Shown here: positions 36,202 to 42,852 of the stretch, piece by piece
How positions within the stretch are numbered: the stretch's first letter is position 1
Layout: every line of letters begins with the position of its first letter
Origin: Burkholderia pyrrocinia
GTDB taxonomy: Bacteria > Pseudomonadota > Gammaproteobacteria > Burkholderiales > Burkholderiaceae
Assembly (NCBI RefSeq): GCF_018417535.1
Contig: NZ_CP070977.1
Coordinates: 744,001-808,000 of the forward strand
DNA: 64,000 bases
Reading direction: 5' to 3'
Made by a program: the position numbers and the translations under genes
The notes under the pieces: generated by a model
Seen by the model: the letters and a program-made list of their open reading frames with translations, nothing else
What the model was told of the DNA's origin: nothing
Database searches by the model: none

Positions 36202-36846
36202 TTACTTTGCGCCGTCCCGCTTCTCAATGGCAGCTAGCGCACCGGCTGGCAAAGACGCGTATATGTCATCAACCATGCGCGGTCGGGTGATGCGATCTTC
36301 GACGATCATGTTGACGAGGGTGAACAGCGTTGTGCTTACACCCGAGATGTCTTCGTCGTCCATTTGTCCGGGGTGAACGGCATTGTTTCCTGTAACTCGG
36401 ACGACATCCATTGCCTGAGCAATCTTCGGCGGCAGACCCTGACGAACCAAGTACGCAATTTGGGCGTTGATGTTTGCGCCTTCGGCGTTCAGGGTGACAC
36501 AGAGTTTTTCGATGCACAGGCGAAGCAGCGCCGCTGCGGCGCGAGGCGAGACAGAAACAACCTGCCTCGCTTCTTCATAGTCTTGGAGCGCGATGTCGGG
36601 CATATCATCATGCGGCGGGGGCGCCGACGTTGTGCGCGGATATACCATCACGCCGTCCGCGTCGGTTGTGCTTTTCGACCACCAAACGCTTTCGCCATTA
36701 CACCGGGTGCAGTGTGCCAGTGATACCCGAGTATGCGCGATGCCACTGCCTACAACGCACAACTGAGACCACATCATCTGCGCATAAGCTTCGCAATGCG
36801 GGCAGGTGAAAGCGGTCGCTCGAAATGAAGGTGCCTCATGTTTCAT
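36202..36846 (-). CDS. DUF4145-domain protein
   Basis: 214 residues. The N-terminal zinc-ribbon (FTCPHCEAYAQ and LAHCTRCNGES) is followed by the DUF4145 helical core (DYEEARQVVSVSPRAAAALL, RLCIEKLCVTLNAEG, NNAVHPGQMDDEDI). DUF4145 domains occur in restriction-like and other defence proteins and in accessory genes of mobile elements. It is alone on the minus strand, so it is probably a cargo gene. No catalytic residues are evident. Confidence 0.8.
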   Translation of the reverse strand: MKHEAPSFRATAFTCPHCEAYAQMMWSQLCVVGSGIAHTRVSLAHCTRCNGESVWWSKSTTDADGVMVYPRTTSAPPPHDDMPDIALQDYEEARQVVSVSPRAAAALLRLCIEKLCVTLNAEGANINAQIAYLVRQGLPPKIAQAMDVVRVTGNNAVHPGQMDDEDISGVSTTLFTLVNMIVEDRITRPRMVDDIYASLPAGALAAIEKRDGAK

Positions 36847-36916
36847 CGCGTACCCCGTGGCTCGTGTTTGCAGAGAAGCCTACCATTTTTTGCATGCGGG
36901 ACAGCGCACGGGGGCT

Positions 36917-37017
36917 GCACGAAACCGAGCGGTTGCGTGCACGATCGTTCGTGGTGAACGAAAAATAGCTTTTACATGTTTCGTGCGGGATGTATGATTC
37001 GTTCGTCCATTTCGTTC
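36917..37017. repeat. Motif cluster B (four TTTCGTKC / GMACGAAA sites)
   Basis: GCACGAAA (36917), GAACGAAA (36956), TTTCGTGC (36979) and TTTCGTTC (37010) fill the 188-base region upstream of the serine recombinase. GTGAACGAAA (36954-36963) and TTTCGTTCAC (37010-37019) are a perfect 10-base inverted repeat. The position is that of a res site or of an operator for the recombinase gene. Confidence 0.55.
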
Positions 37018-37034
37018 ACCCAAAGAGGCAGAAC

Positions 37035-37622
37035 ATGTCGCGCACGTTCATCTACGCCCGTGTTTCCACCGCAGAGCAGACGCCGGAAAACCAAATCCGT
37101 GAGATTGAGGCGGCGGGCTTCGCCGTTGACCAGGACAAACGGAAGCAGCGCATCGTCGCTGAGTGCATCAGCGGTAGCGTCGCGGCCAGCGAGCGGCCCG
37201 GCTTCTCGAAGCTCTTGGACAGGATGGAGTCGGGTGACGTGCTGATTGTGACTAAGCTCGATCGCCTAGGCCGAAACGCGATAGATGTGCGTGCCACTGT
37301 CGAGCGATTGGCGGCCGATGGCGTGCGGGTGCATTGTCTGGCACTAGGCGGCGTTGACCTGACCAGTAGCGCGGGAAAGATGACGATGCAGGTTTTGTGC
37401 GCCGTCGCCGAGTTTGAGCGCGATCTACTAATCGAGCGCACGCAAGCCGGGTTGGCCCGCGCGAAGGCGGAAGGTAAGGTGATGGGGCGCCCGTCAGCAT
37501 TGTCCGCGGAGCAGCAAGAAGACGCACGCAGTAGGCTTGCGCAGGGTGCTACCGTATCGGAGCTTGCTCGCGCTTACAAGACGAGCCGCACTACGATTCA
37601 GCGTATCCGCGATCGTGGATGA
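37035..37622 (+). CDS. Serine recombinase (resolvase/invertase)
   Basis: 195 residues. The catalytic N-terminus [20 protein letters not shown] carries the nucleophile Ser near residue 10; [11 protein letters not shown] and [20 protein letters not shown] complete the catalytic domain; the C-terminal HTH is [20 protein letters not shown]. The length fits the Hin/Tn3-resolvase group. It could resolve or invert DNA between sites such as motif clusters A and B. The start at 37035 follows AGAGGCAG. The gene is lower in G+C than the core genome. Confidence 0.92.
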   Translation: MSRTFIYARVSTAEQTPENQIREIEAAGFAVDQDKRKQRIVAECISGSVAASERPGFSKLLDRMESGDVLIVTKLDRLGRNAIDVRATVERLAADGVRVHCLALGGVDLTSSAGKMTMQVLCAVAEFERDLLIERTQAGLARAKAEGKVMGRPSALSAEQQEDARSRLAQGATVSELARAYKTSRTTIQRIRDRG

Positions 37623-37682
37623 GGCCGGAATAATCGTCATACAATAGTGCGGTAACACTGACCGACACAAGGAGTCATTGCA

Positions 37683-38609
37683 GTGGATACCGCACGCGAC
37701 AAAAATACCCTCGAATTAGTTGAGGCCGAAGAGCTGTGGAATATGGCCACCGTCGATCAAGACGGGTACATATGCCCAGGATGCGAGACGAGCGTATTCC
37801 CCGCGTCATACGACAAGGAGAAGAACAAGAAGCGCCCGTATTTCACATTAGGGCCGACCAATAAGCACGTGCCCGGTTGCGACGTGGATGGCGAAGAGAA
37901 AGTTGTTAAGCGCGCAAAGAAAGAACGCGTAGGCACGCCCGAAGGGTTTCCACTTCCGTTTCCGAACAGATTGACGCTGACTGACGAGCGTCCGGTTGTT
38001 CCTAGCGGTGGAGGGAATCTGCCGACAGAGCAAGGTCCGGTGCGGACTGGTAGTCGGGCGCGGGCGGGAAGCGTGGGGGCCGGGCACCACGGACACACGG
38101 TAAAAACTATTCGCCCAGCCTGCCGAGCATTCATCAACTACCCGCACGATCGCGGACACCTGCCGTTTTCGATTGATGGTGTTCCGGGGAAAACTTACGC
38201 CGAGGTATTCTGGTACTTGCGCTCCAAAAAGCCGGAACATTTTAACACTCCAAGACATCTTTACTACGCGACGATACGCTGGAAATCTGAGCCTGTCGTA
38301 GCAGACTCACATTGTGAGTTGACGCTCAACGTCGGGGAGTGGGACGCAGCAAAGAAAGCGCACAAGAGTCTCTCGCGAGTCCGGGTGGATTGGTCGAATT
38401 GGAGTCAAACGCGCCGCGATTCGCTCATCAGAGAGTTTGAGGCGACTCGAAATGAAGCTGCGGAGCAAGCCAAGACAAGTAGCGACGTAAAAGGCTGGTT
38501 GTTTTTTGTTGGTACACAGGACACCGAGGATCCGGAGGTGTTTCACGTCAACAATCATCGACTGATCTGTTGTCTGTCCGCCGAAATAGTGTGGCCCGCA
38601 AGGTCGTGA
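37683..38609 (+). CDS. Cargo protein with N-terminal zinc-binding motif
   Basis: 308 residues from a GTG behind AAGGAG. The N-terminus has a CxxC pair (YICPGCETSVFPASY) and a later Cys (HVPGCDVDG), with KRPYFTLGPTNKH between, a putative zinc ribbon also seen in CoiA-like and accessory proteins. The middle is low-complexity, and the C-terminal ~170 residues form an alpha/beta domain (TYAEVFWYLRSKKPEHFN). No known catalytic motif. Codon use is AT-richer than its neighbours. The function is unknown; a defence or moron role is possible from context. Confidence 0.7.
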   Translation: MDTARDKNTLELVEAEELWNMATVDQDGYICPGCETSVFPASYDKEKNKKRPYFTLGPTNKHVPGCDVDGEEKVVKRAKKERVGTPEGFPLPFPNRLTLTDERPVVPSGGGNLPTEQGPVRTGSRARAGSVGAGHHGHTVKTIRPACRAFINYPHDRGHLPFSIDGVPGKTYAEVFWYLRSKKPEHFNTPRHLYYATIRWKSEPVVADSHCELTLNVGEWDAAKKAHKSLSRVRVDWSNWSQTRRDSLIREFEATRNEAAEQAKTSSDVKGWLFFVGTQDTEDPEVFHVNNHRLICCLSAEIVWPARS

Positions 38610-38636
38610 GATAAGCGTTCCGGCCGGGCTGTCGGC

Positions 38637-38915
38637 TCATGGGCGGGATTGGCGTAGTCCGCAAAGCTGGTCCCGCTCCTTTACTGCCACGGCGCGCCGT
38701 TTGTCTATGTAATCCGCCAAGTCCTGCACATACACGCCGCGCATTGACTTTTGGCTCGACTCGATCTTGACCACTGGAATAGAGATTTCACCGAGCGCAA
38801 TCTTTCTGAGCATTATATTGAATTCCAGGTGTGGAAAATATTCTCTGCGAACGTCGTCCAATGGAATGATTGCGCGTGCCCCAAATTGAGCTAAGAGTAA
38901 AAATACAGTGTTCAT
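38637..38915 (-). CDS. PrtN-like pyocin-activator family protein, copy 1
   Basis: 92 residues: MNTVFLLLAQFGARAIIPLD, REYFPHLEFNIMLRKIALGE and VQDLADYIDKRRA. This is the small PrtN family, whose Pseudomonas member activates pyocin genes. Here it probably activates island genes. It is 31 bases downstream of a diverged second copy on the same strand. Confidence 0.8.
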   Translation of the reverse strand: MNTVFLLLAQFGARAIIPLDDVRREYFPHLEFNIMLRKIALGEISIPVVKIESSQKSMRGVYVQDLADYIDKRRAVAVKERDQLCGLRQSRP

Positions 38916-38945
38916 GTCGATTTCGGTCGGGGTTGCTTCGGCTGG

Positions 38946-39215
38946 TCAGAATATTTTGGCGAGCCGCTGCCGCTCTTTTTCGGCCTCTTCGCGTCGTGAA
39001 TCGATGTATATGGCTAAATCGATCATATAAATTCCTTTCGTTGATTTTTGACTTGCCTCGATTCTCAAGAGCGGTAGTGGAATTTCACCGTGCGCGAGCT
39101 TTCTGATGAACACATGGGGTTCGAGGTGGCTGAAGTATTCCTTGCGCACCTCGTCGAGTGGGATCACTGCGCGCGGGCCGAACTGAGCCATAAGGAAAAA
39201 GAGTGTGTCAGTCAT
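38946..39215 (-). CDS. PrtN-like pyocin-activator family protein, copy 2
   Basis: 89 residues from the ATG at 39213-39215 (MTDTLFFLMAQFGPRAVIPL). It is clearly paralogous to copy 1: VRKEYFSHLEPHVFIRKLAH and MIDLAIYIDSRREEA align without gaps. A longer frame to 39272 adds 19 unrelated residues. The tandem pair suggests a duplication, with possible division of labour or heterodimers. Confidence 0.78.
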   Translation of the reverse strand: MTDTLFFLMAQFGPRAVIPLDEVRKEYFSHLEPHVFIRKLAHGEIPLPLLRIEASQKSTKGIYMIDLAIYIDSRREEAEKERQRLAKIF

Positions 39216-39436
39216 TTTCTGATTGCATGAAGGTAGGATGCCTATGATGCCATCAGTGGCGTTATATTTCATATTTTCTACCTAATTGGTTGCTGATCGT
39301 GAGCTATTGTGTGGATTTTGCTACCGAATTGGGATTAATGCGACGCTGAGAAAATATCGCTTGTAAACGCGGCCAATGATGATTAAACTGAATTCATCGC
39401 TGAAACAACAGCGATCAGGTTTGGCGACCTGAACTT

Positions 39437-39472
39437 ACACACGGCGGACAGCCGCCTAAGCGCGGTTTTTTT
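39437..39472 (+). promoter_or_regulatory. seqA-like target and attenuator
   Basis: ACACACGG (39437-39444) is perfectly complementary to CCGTGTGT (39548-39555) in the loop of the C4-like RNA. It runs into GGCGG (39443-39447), which can pair with CCGCC (39452-39456); alternatively CCGC (39452-39455) pairs with GCGG (39462-39465) and is followed by seven T, a terminator. RNA pairing at the target would disrupt the first hairpin and favour termination, as in P4 immunity. Confidence 0.55.
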
Positions 39473-39504
39473 ACGTCCGCACGTCTCTGCACGCCTTCAA
39501 GATC

Positions 39505-39590
39505 AATGGGCGGGCCTGGACGGGGAGACCTTCGGGTCTGCCGGTTTCCGTGTGTGCCGGTTCGCCAACCCCGCTCAGTGCCCGCCCACC
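39505..39590 (+). ncRNA. C4 / P4-CI-like antisense immunity RNA
   Basis: The outer stem GGGCGGGC (39508-39515) with GCCCGCCC (39580-39587) encloses AGACC-TTCG-GGTCT (39526-39539) and GCCGG...CCGG (39540-39560), whose loop carries CCGTGTGT. Upstream (39437-39444) and downstream (CACACGCGG, 39622-39630) complements correspond to seqA and seqC of phage P4, with the loop as seqB. This arrangement is that of the C4/CI RNAs that repress phage P1/P4 lytic functions by antisense termination. Bases 39216-39436 hold no gene that I recognise. Confidence 0.6.
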
Positions 39591-39640
39591 CCGTTTGGCG
39601 ACGGGAGGCGGGCCTCCAACTCACACGCGGAGGTCTCATC

Positions 39641-40066
39641 ATGCGTCAGTCCCAATGCAAGCAAGCCGTCCAATCTTCCGTTCGTGATTACGACCGAGCC
39701 GCAGAATTCGACGTGAACATGTATATCGGCATCCCTGCCGAGGTTCGCTCGCTTCTCAATGTTCCCGCTGTAGATCGCGCCGAAGCGTGCAATATCGGTG
39801 CGTTGTGTGCTGCGTTGCTCGCCGAGCATTTGCGCGATGAACCCGTGCTGACCGGTAGCAACCGTGTCGGGGCCGTGATCGAGCGCATGAAGGTGTTGGG
39901 CGGCGCGGGCGGCTATGAAGCCGGGCTCTTCGCTGTGCTTGAGCACTTGATTGTGGAGGGAGCGAAGCACGTCAACCCGGACGCGCTTGCAATTCGGGTG
40001 CTTGCGACAGGGGCGCGCACGCGATCGGCAAGAAGACGCGAGGAATCGGTAGCATCAATCGTCTAA
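39641..40066 (+). CDS. Protein controlled by the C4-like RNA, function unknown
   Basis: 141 residues from the ATG at 39641 (MRQSQCKQAVQSSVRDYDRA...). The helical middle (EVRSLLNVPAVDRAEACNIG) and C-terminus have no recognised family. The ribosome site GCGGAGG overlaps the downstream (seqC-like) complement of the C4-like RNA, so translation or transcription could be controlled by it. An in-frame start at 39506 would translate through the structured RNA and is less likely. In P4/P1-type elements this place holds an anti-host or anti-repressor gene. Confidence 0.65.
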   Translation: MRQSQCKQAVQSSVRDYDRAAEFDVNMYIGIPAEVRSLLNVPAVDRAEACNIGALCAALLAEHLRDEPVLTGSNRVGAVIERMKVLGGAGGYEAGLFAVLEHLIVEGAKHVNPDALAIRVLATGARTRSARRREESVASIV

Positions 40067-40188
40067 GTCGGCTCAGGCGCCGCAGAAATCGCGGCGCGTC
40101 AGCAATAGAGCCCGTCGCGAGCGGGCTCGAACGATGGTTGCGGTTGGACGCGCTGTCGCCGGACTGCGGGTGATGCGGAGAGGGAGCG

Positions 40189-40740
40189 CTATTGCCAAGA
40201 TCCGACGAATGAATCGCTGCCGTTTCCTTGGCCGCCTCCCGTGCTGAACACATCGATTTCCCCGTGCGTACCTGGGTTGCGATATTGGTACGGCGCACCC
40301 CACGGATCCGGCGGCATACGTTCAAGGTATCCGCCTTCCTTCCAATTGGCGGGCGCCGGGGCGCCGGTAGGCTTTTGCACGAGGGCGGCTAGGCCTTGCT
40401 CCTGCGTCGGATAGGCGCCGTTGTCGAGTCGGTACAACTTCAGTGCCTGGATCACCGTGCCGATGTCTTGGCGGGCGGCGAGTCGGCGCATTTCATCCTT
40501 GCCATTGCTTGTCGTTATCTGCGTCGCTGCCGCTGCCGCGTTGATGCAATTGGGATCATCTTTGAGTTGGCCTGGATTCGAACCGCACTCAGAGAGCGCG
40601 CGGTTGAGAGCGTCGCGATTTGCCACAAACTCGTCGACCTTCATCACACGATCGAGTCCGGCGACTTGGGTTCGATTGCACGCGGTTAGCGTGACCGTGA
40701 GCAAGACGGTGAGTGACGCCGCTTTGAGAGTGGTTCTCAT
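40189..40740 (-). CDS. Lipoprotein: EexN-like domain fused to GspG pseudopilin domain
   Basis: 183 residues. The signal ends in a lipobox (LTVTLTAC). Residues ~30-75 match EexN/TrbK entry-exclusion proteins (KVDEFVANRDALNRALSECG, then NPGQLKDDPNCINAAAA). Residues ~85-183 match the soluble half of the type II major pseudopilin GspG (DIGTVIQALKLYRLDNGAYP, TQEQGLAALVQKP, MPPDPWGAPYQYRNPG, DVFSTGG). The pilin helix is missing, so it cannot enter a pseudopilus. A surface or periplasmic superinfection-exclusion role is inferred. It is single, near attR. Confidence 0.75.
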   Translation of the reverse strand: MRTTLKAASLTVLLTVTLTACNRTQVAGLDRVMKVDEFVANRDALNRALSECGSNPGQLKDDPNCINAAAAATQITTSNGKDEMRRLAARQDIGTVIQALKLYRLDNGAYPTQEQGLAALVQKPTGAPAPANWKEGGYLERMPPDPWGAPYQYRNPGTHGEIDVFSTGGGQGNGSDSFVGSWQ

Positions 40741-40926
40741 GTGGATGGCCCCGTTTGAGTTGTTTTCGTGCTGCTGCGCATAGGCACAATATCCCCATTT
40801 GGCCCCGTATACAAGCGGGGTGAGGGCCGTTCCGTGACTGTCAAGTGCAAGGAATATGCATGCAACACGCTGCGCATCGAAGCTACGCAGTTACCGGACT
40901 ATGGACGGTTTCCTATAGAATGCGGC

Positions 40927-40944
40927 CTGTCATGAATCCGTCAT
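40927..40944 (+). promoter_or_regulatory. Pho-box-like sequence upstream of DUF47-pit, brought by the island
   Basis: CTGTCATGAATCCGTCAT matches the PhoB consensus (CTGTCAT-A/T-rich-CTGTCAT) in the two TGTCA/CGTCA half-sites at 11-bp spacing. It lies 117 bases before the DUF47 start in island-derived DNA. It could place phosphate uptake under PhoB. Two TCATGA palindromes overlap it, so another regulator is possible. The rest of 40741-41060 holds no gene. Confidence 0.55.
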
Positions 40945-40967
40945 GAGCGGATGATTCGTGCGCGATA

Positions 40968-40985
40968 TTCGTACAAATTTCGTAT
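40968..40985 (+). promoter_or_regulatory. Right arm-site candidate
   Basis: TTCGTACAAATTTCGTAT differs at three positions from 23200-23217 near attL and lies 76 bases from attR. Each copy has two TTCGTA-like units 11 bases apart. It is a candidate integrase arm-binding site. Confidence 0.45.
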
Positions 40986-41060
40986 GGCCCAGTGCCTGGG
41001 TGCGCAGAAATCATCTAACGTACTGATTTAATTGCAAATTTACGCACTGGTCAAGCCCAT

Positions 41061-41091
41061 ATGTTTGGTCGTTTTATGCCCACCGAGGGCA
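41061..41091 (+). repeat. attR of the island
   Basis: Matches 23063-23093 in 28 of 31 bases with a perfect 16-base core (41076-41091). The island-side bases encode the same MFGRFMPTEG residues through synonymous codons, so the target gene is rebuilt at this end. Confidence 0.9.
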
Positions 41092-41687
41092 AGTTCTTTG
41101 AACTCTTCAATGCGCACGCGAAGTACATCGTTTCCGGTGGCCGCGAGCTCGAACTGCTGATCGACAATCTCGCCGACGCCGAGATTCACAAGCAAAACGT
41201 GCAGACCGCCGAGAAGGCCGCTGACAAGCTCACGCACGAAGCGATCGATTTGCTGCACAAGACTTTCATCACGCCGCTCGATCGCGACGAGATCCACAAG
41301 CTGATCACGACGATGGACGACATTCTCGACCTGATGGAAGACGTCGCGACGGCCGTGTCGCTGTACGACGTGCAGTCCGTCACGTCCGAGGCGAGCCAGC
41401 TCGCGCACATCGTCACGCAGTCGGCACAGCACGTGCAGCAGGCAGTCGGGATGCTGTCCGACATGAAGCAGTCGGCGCAGATCCTCAAGCAGTGCGAGGA
41501 GATCGACCGCTGGGAGTCGGAGGCCGATCGCGTGCTGCGCGCGGCGATGTCGAAGCTGTTCCGCGAAGAAGACGACGTGAAGACGCTCATCAAGCTGAAG
41601 GCGATCTACGAGCTGCTCGAAGAGATCACCGACAAGTGCGAGGACGTCGCGAACATCATCGAAGGCATCGTGCTGGAAAACGCCTGA
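41061..41687 (+). CDS. DUF47 family PhoU-like phosphate transport regulator
   Basis: 208 residues, all-helical, starting MFGRFMPTEGKFFELFNAHA with the DUF47/PhoU metal-type motifs TMDDILDLMEDVA and LEEITDKCEDVANIIEG. Such proteins are adaptor or regulatory partners of low-affinity Pit transporters. The first ten codons now come from the integrated island but encode the same peptide. The start has no strong ribosome site (TCAAGCCCAT), so translation efficiency may have changed. pit follows after 10 bases. Confidence 0.93.
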   Translation: MFGRFMPTEGKFFELFNAHAKYIVSGGRELELLIDNLADAEIHKQNVQTAEKAADKLTHEAIDLLHKTFITPLDRDEIHKLITTMDDILDLMEDVATAVSLYDVQSVTSEASQLAHIVTQSAQHVQQAVGMLSDMKQSAQILKQCEEIDRWESEADRVLRAAMSKLFREEDDVKTLIKLKAIYELLEEITDKCEDVANIIEGIVLENA

Positions 41688-41697
41688 GCGGACCACG

Positions 41698-42708
41698 ATG
41701 CATTCGATACAACTCGCCCTATGGATGGTCGCGACGCTGGTGCTCGTCGCGCTCGTATTCGACTTCATGAACGGCTTCCACGACGCAGCGAACTCGATCG
41801 CCACCGTCGTGTCCACCGGGGTGCTGAAGCCCCAGCAGGCCGTGGTGTTCGCGGCGGCGTTCAACGTCATCGCGTATTTCATCTTCCACCTGAAAGTTGC
41901 GCAGACCGTCGGTAAAGGCACGATCGATCCCGAGATCGTCGACCACTATGTCGTGTTCGGCGCGCTGATCGGTGCGATCGGCTGGAACGTGATCACCTGG
42001 TACTACGGGATCCCGTCGAGCTCGTCGCATGCGCTGATCGGCGGCCTCGTCGGCGCGGCACTCGCGAAGTCGGGATGGAGCTCGCTGAACATGGACGGGC
42101 TGATGAAGACCGTCGCGTTCATCTTCATTTCGCCGCTGCTCGGCTTCATCCTCGGTTCGCTGTTCATGCTCGGCGTGTCGTGGCTGTATTTCCGTACCGC
42201 GCCCAGCAAGGTCGACCGGCGGTTCCGGCGGCTCCAGCTGTTGTCGGCCGGCCTGTACAGCCTCGGCCACGGCGGCAACGACGCGCAGAAGACGATCGGC
42301 ATCATCTGGATGCTGCTGATCGCGTCGGGCTATGCGTCGGCGACGTCCGATGCGCCGCCCGCGTGGGTGATCGGCGCGTGCTACCTGTCGATGGGCCTCG
42401 GCACGCTGTTCGGCGGCTGGCGCATCGTGCGCACGATGGGCCAGAAGATCACGAAGCTCAAGCCGGTCGGCGGTTTCTGCGCGGAAAGCGGTGGTGCGAT
42501 CACGCTGTTCATCGCGTCGTTCCTCGGTATCCCCGTGTCGACCACGCATACGATCACCGGCGCGATCGTCGGCGTCGGCGCGACCCGGAAGCTGTCGGCC
42601 GTGCGCTGGGGCGTTGCCGGCAACATCGTGTGGGCGTGGGTGCTGACGATTCCCGCATCCGCGCTGATCGCGGCCGGCGGATGGTGGCTCGGACACCGGA
42701 TCTTCTGA
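41698..42708 (+). CDS. pit: Low-affinity inorganic phosphate transporter
   Basis: 336 residues with about ten transmembrane helices and the two PiT signature repeats: DFMNGFHDAANSIATVVSTG near residue 22, GIPSSSSHALIGGLVGAALA near 102, GHGGNDAQKTIG near 190 and GIPVSTTHTITGAIVGVGAT near 278. It imports phosphate with metal by proton symport. It is cotranscribed with the DUF47 gene, and any change of upstream promoter by the island affects it. Confidence 0.94.
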   Translation: MHSIQLALWMVATLVLVALVFDFMNGFHDAANSIATVVSTGVLKPQQAVVFAAAFNVIAYFIFHLKVAQTVGKGTIDPEIVDHYVVFGALIGAIGWNVITWYYGIPSSSSHALIGGLVGAALAKSGWSSLNMDGLMKTVAFIFISPLLGFILGSLFMLGVSWLYFRTAPSKVDRRFRRLQLLSAGLYSLGHGGNDAQKTIGIIWMLLIASGYASATSDAPPAWVIGACYLSMGLGTLFGGWRIVRTMGQKITKLKPVGGFCAESGGAITLFIASFLGIPVSTTHTITGAIVGVGATRKLSAVRWGVAGNIVWAWVLTIPASALIAAGGWWLGHRIF

Positions 42709-42734
42709 TCGCAGACGCTGCCGGACCGACATGC

Positions 42735-42770
42735 AATGCGCCGCGAGCCGAAAGGCTGCGGCGCATTTTC
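42735..42770 (+). terminator. Terminator after pit
   Basis: AATGCGCCGC (42735-42744) and GCGGCGCATT (42758-42767), a 10-bp perfect stem with TTTC tail. Confidence 0.8.
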
Positions 42771-42852
42771 CTTGTGGAGTGCGGGAGCTTGCGACGAGCG
42801 GCGGGGCTGCGGCGGATGCCGCCGAGGTTACCGTCGGGGTTTGAGCAGCGGG

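Larger units (their letters stand above)
23063..41091 (+). mobile_element. Integrated ~18 kb phage-related island in the DUF47 gene
   Basis: Bounded by the 31-base att repeats, it begins with a tyrosine integrase and is visibly lower in G+C and in third-position GC than its flanks. It carries an AlpA-like regulator, a replication gene with internal iterons, tail fibre, hub and tape-measure genes, a terminase-small-like gene, an HNH nuclease, a serine recombinase, PrtN-like activators and a P4-like RNA immunity locus. No portal, major capsid, large terminase, sheath, tube or lysis gene was found. It may be a decayed prophage or a satellite that depends on a helper phage. Confidence 0.9.

Noticed and set aside
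39318..39352. Another possible leader copy (GCTACCG ... TGCG)
   Set aside because: The spacing between the two conserved blocks is 12 rather than 9 bases and the promoter elements are poor.
39506..39640. N-terminal extension of the 39641 gene starting MGGPGRGD
   Set aside because: It would translate straight through the structured C4-like RNA; the ATG at 39641 has a good ribosome site.
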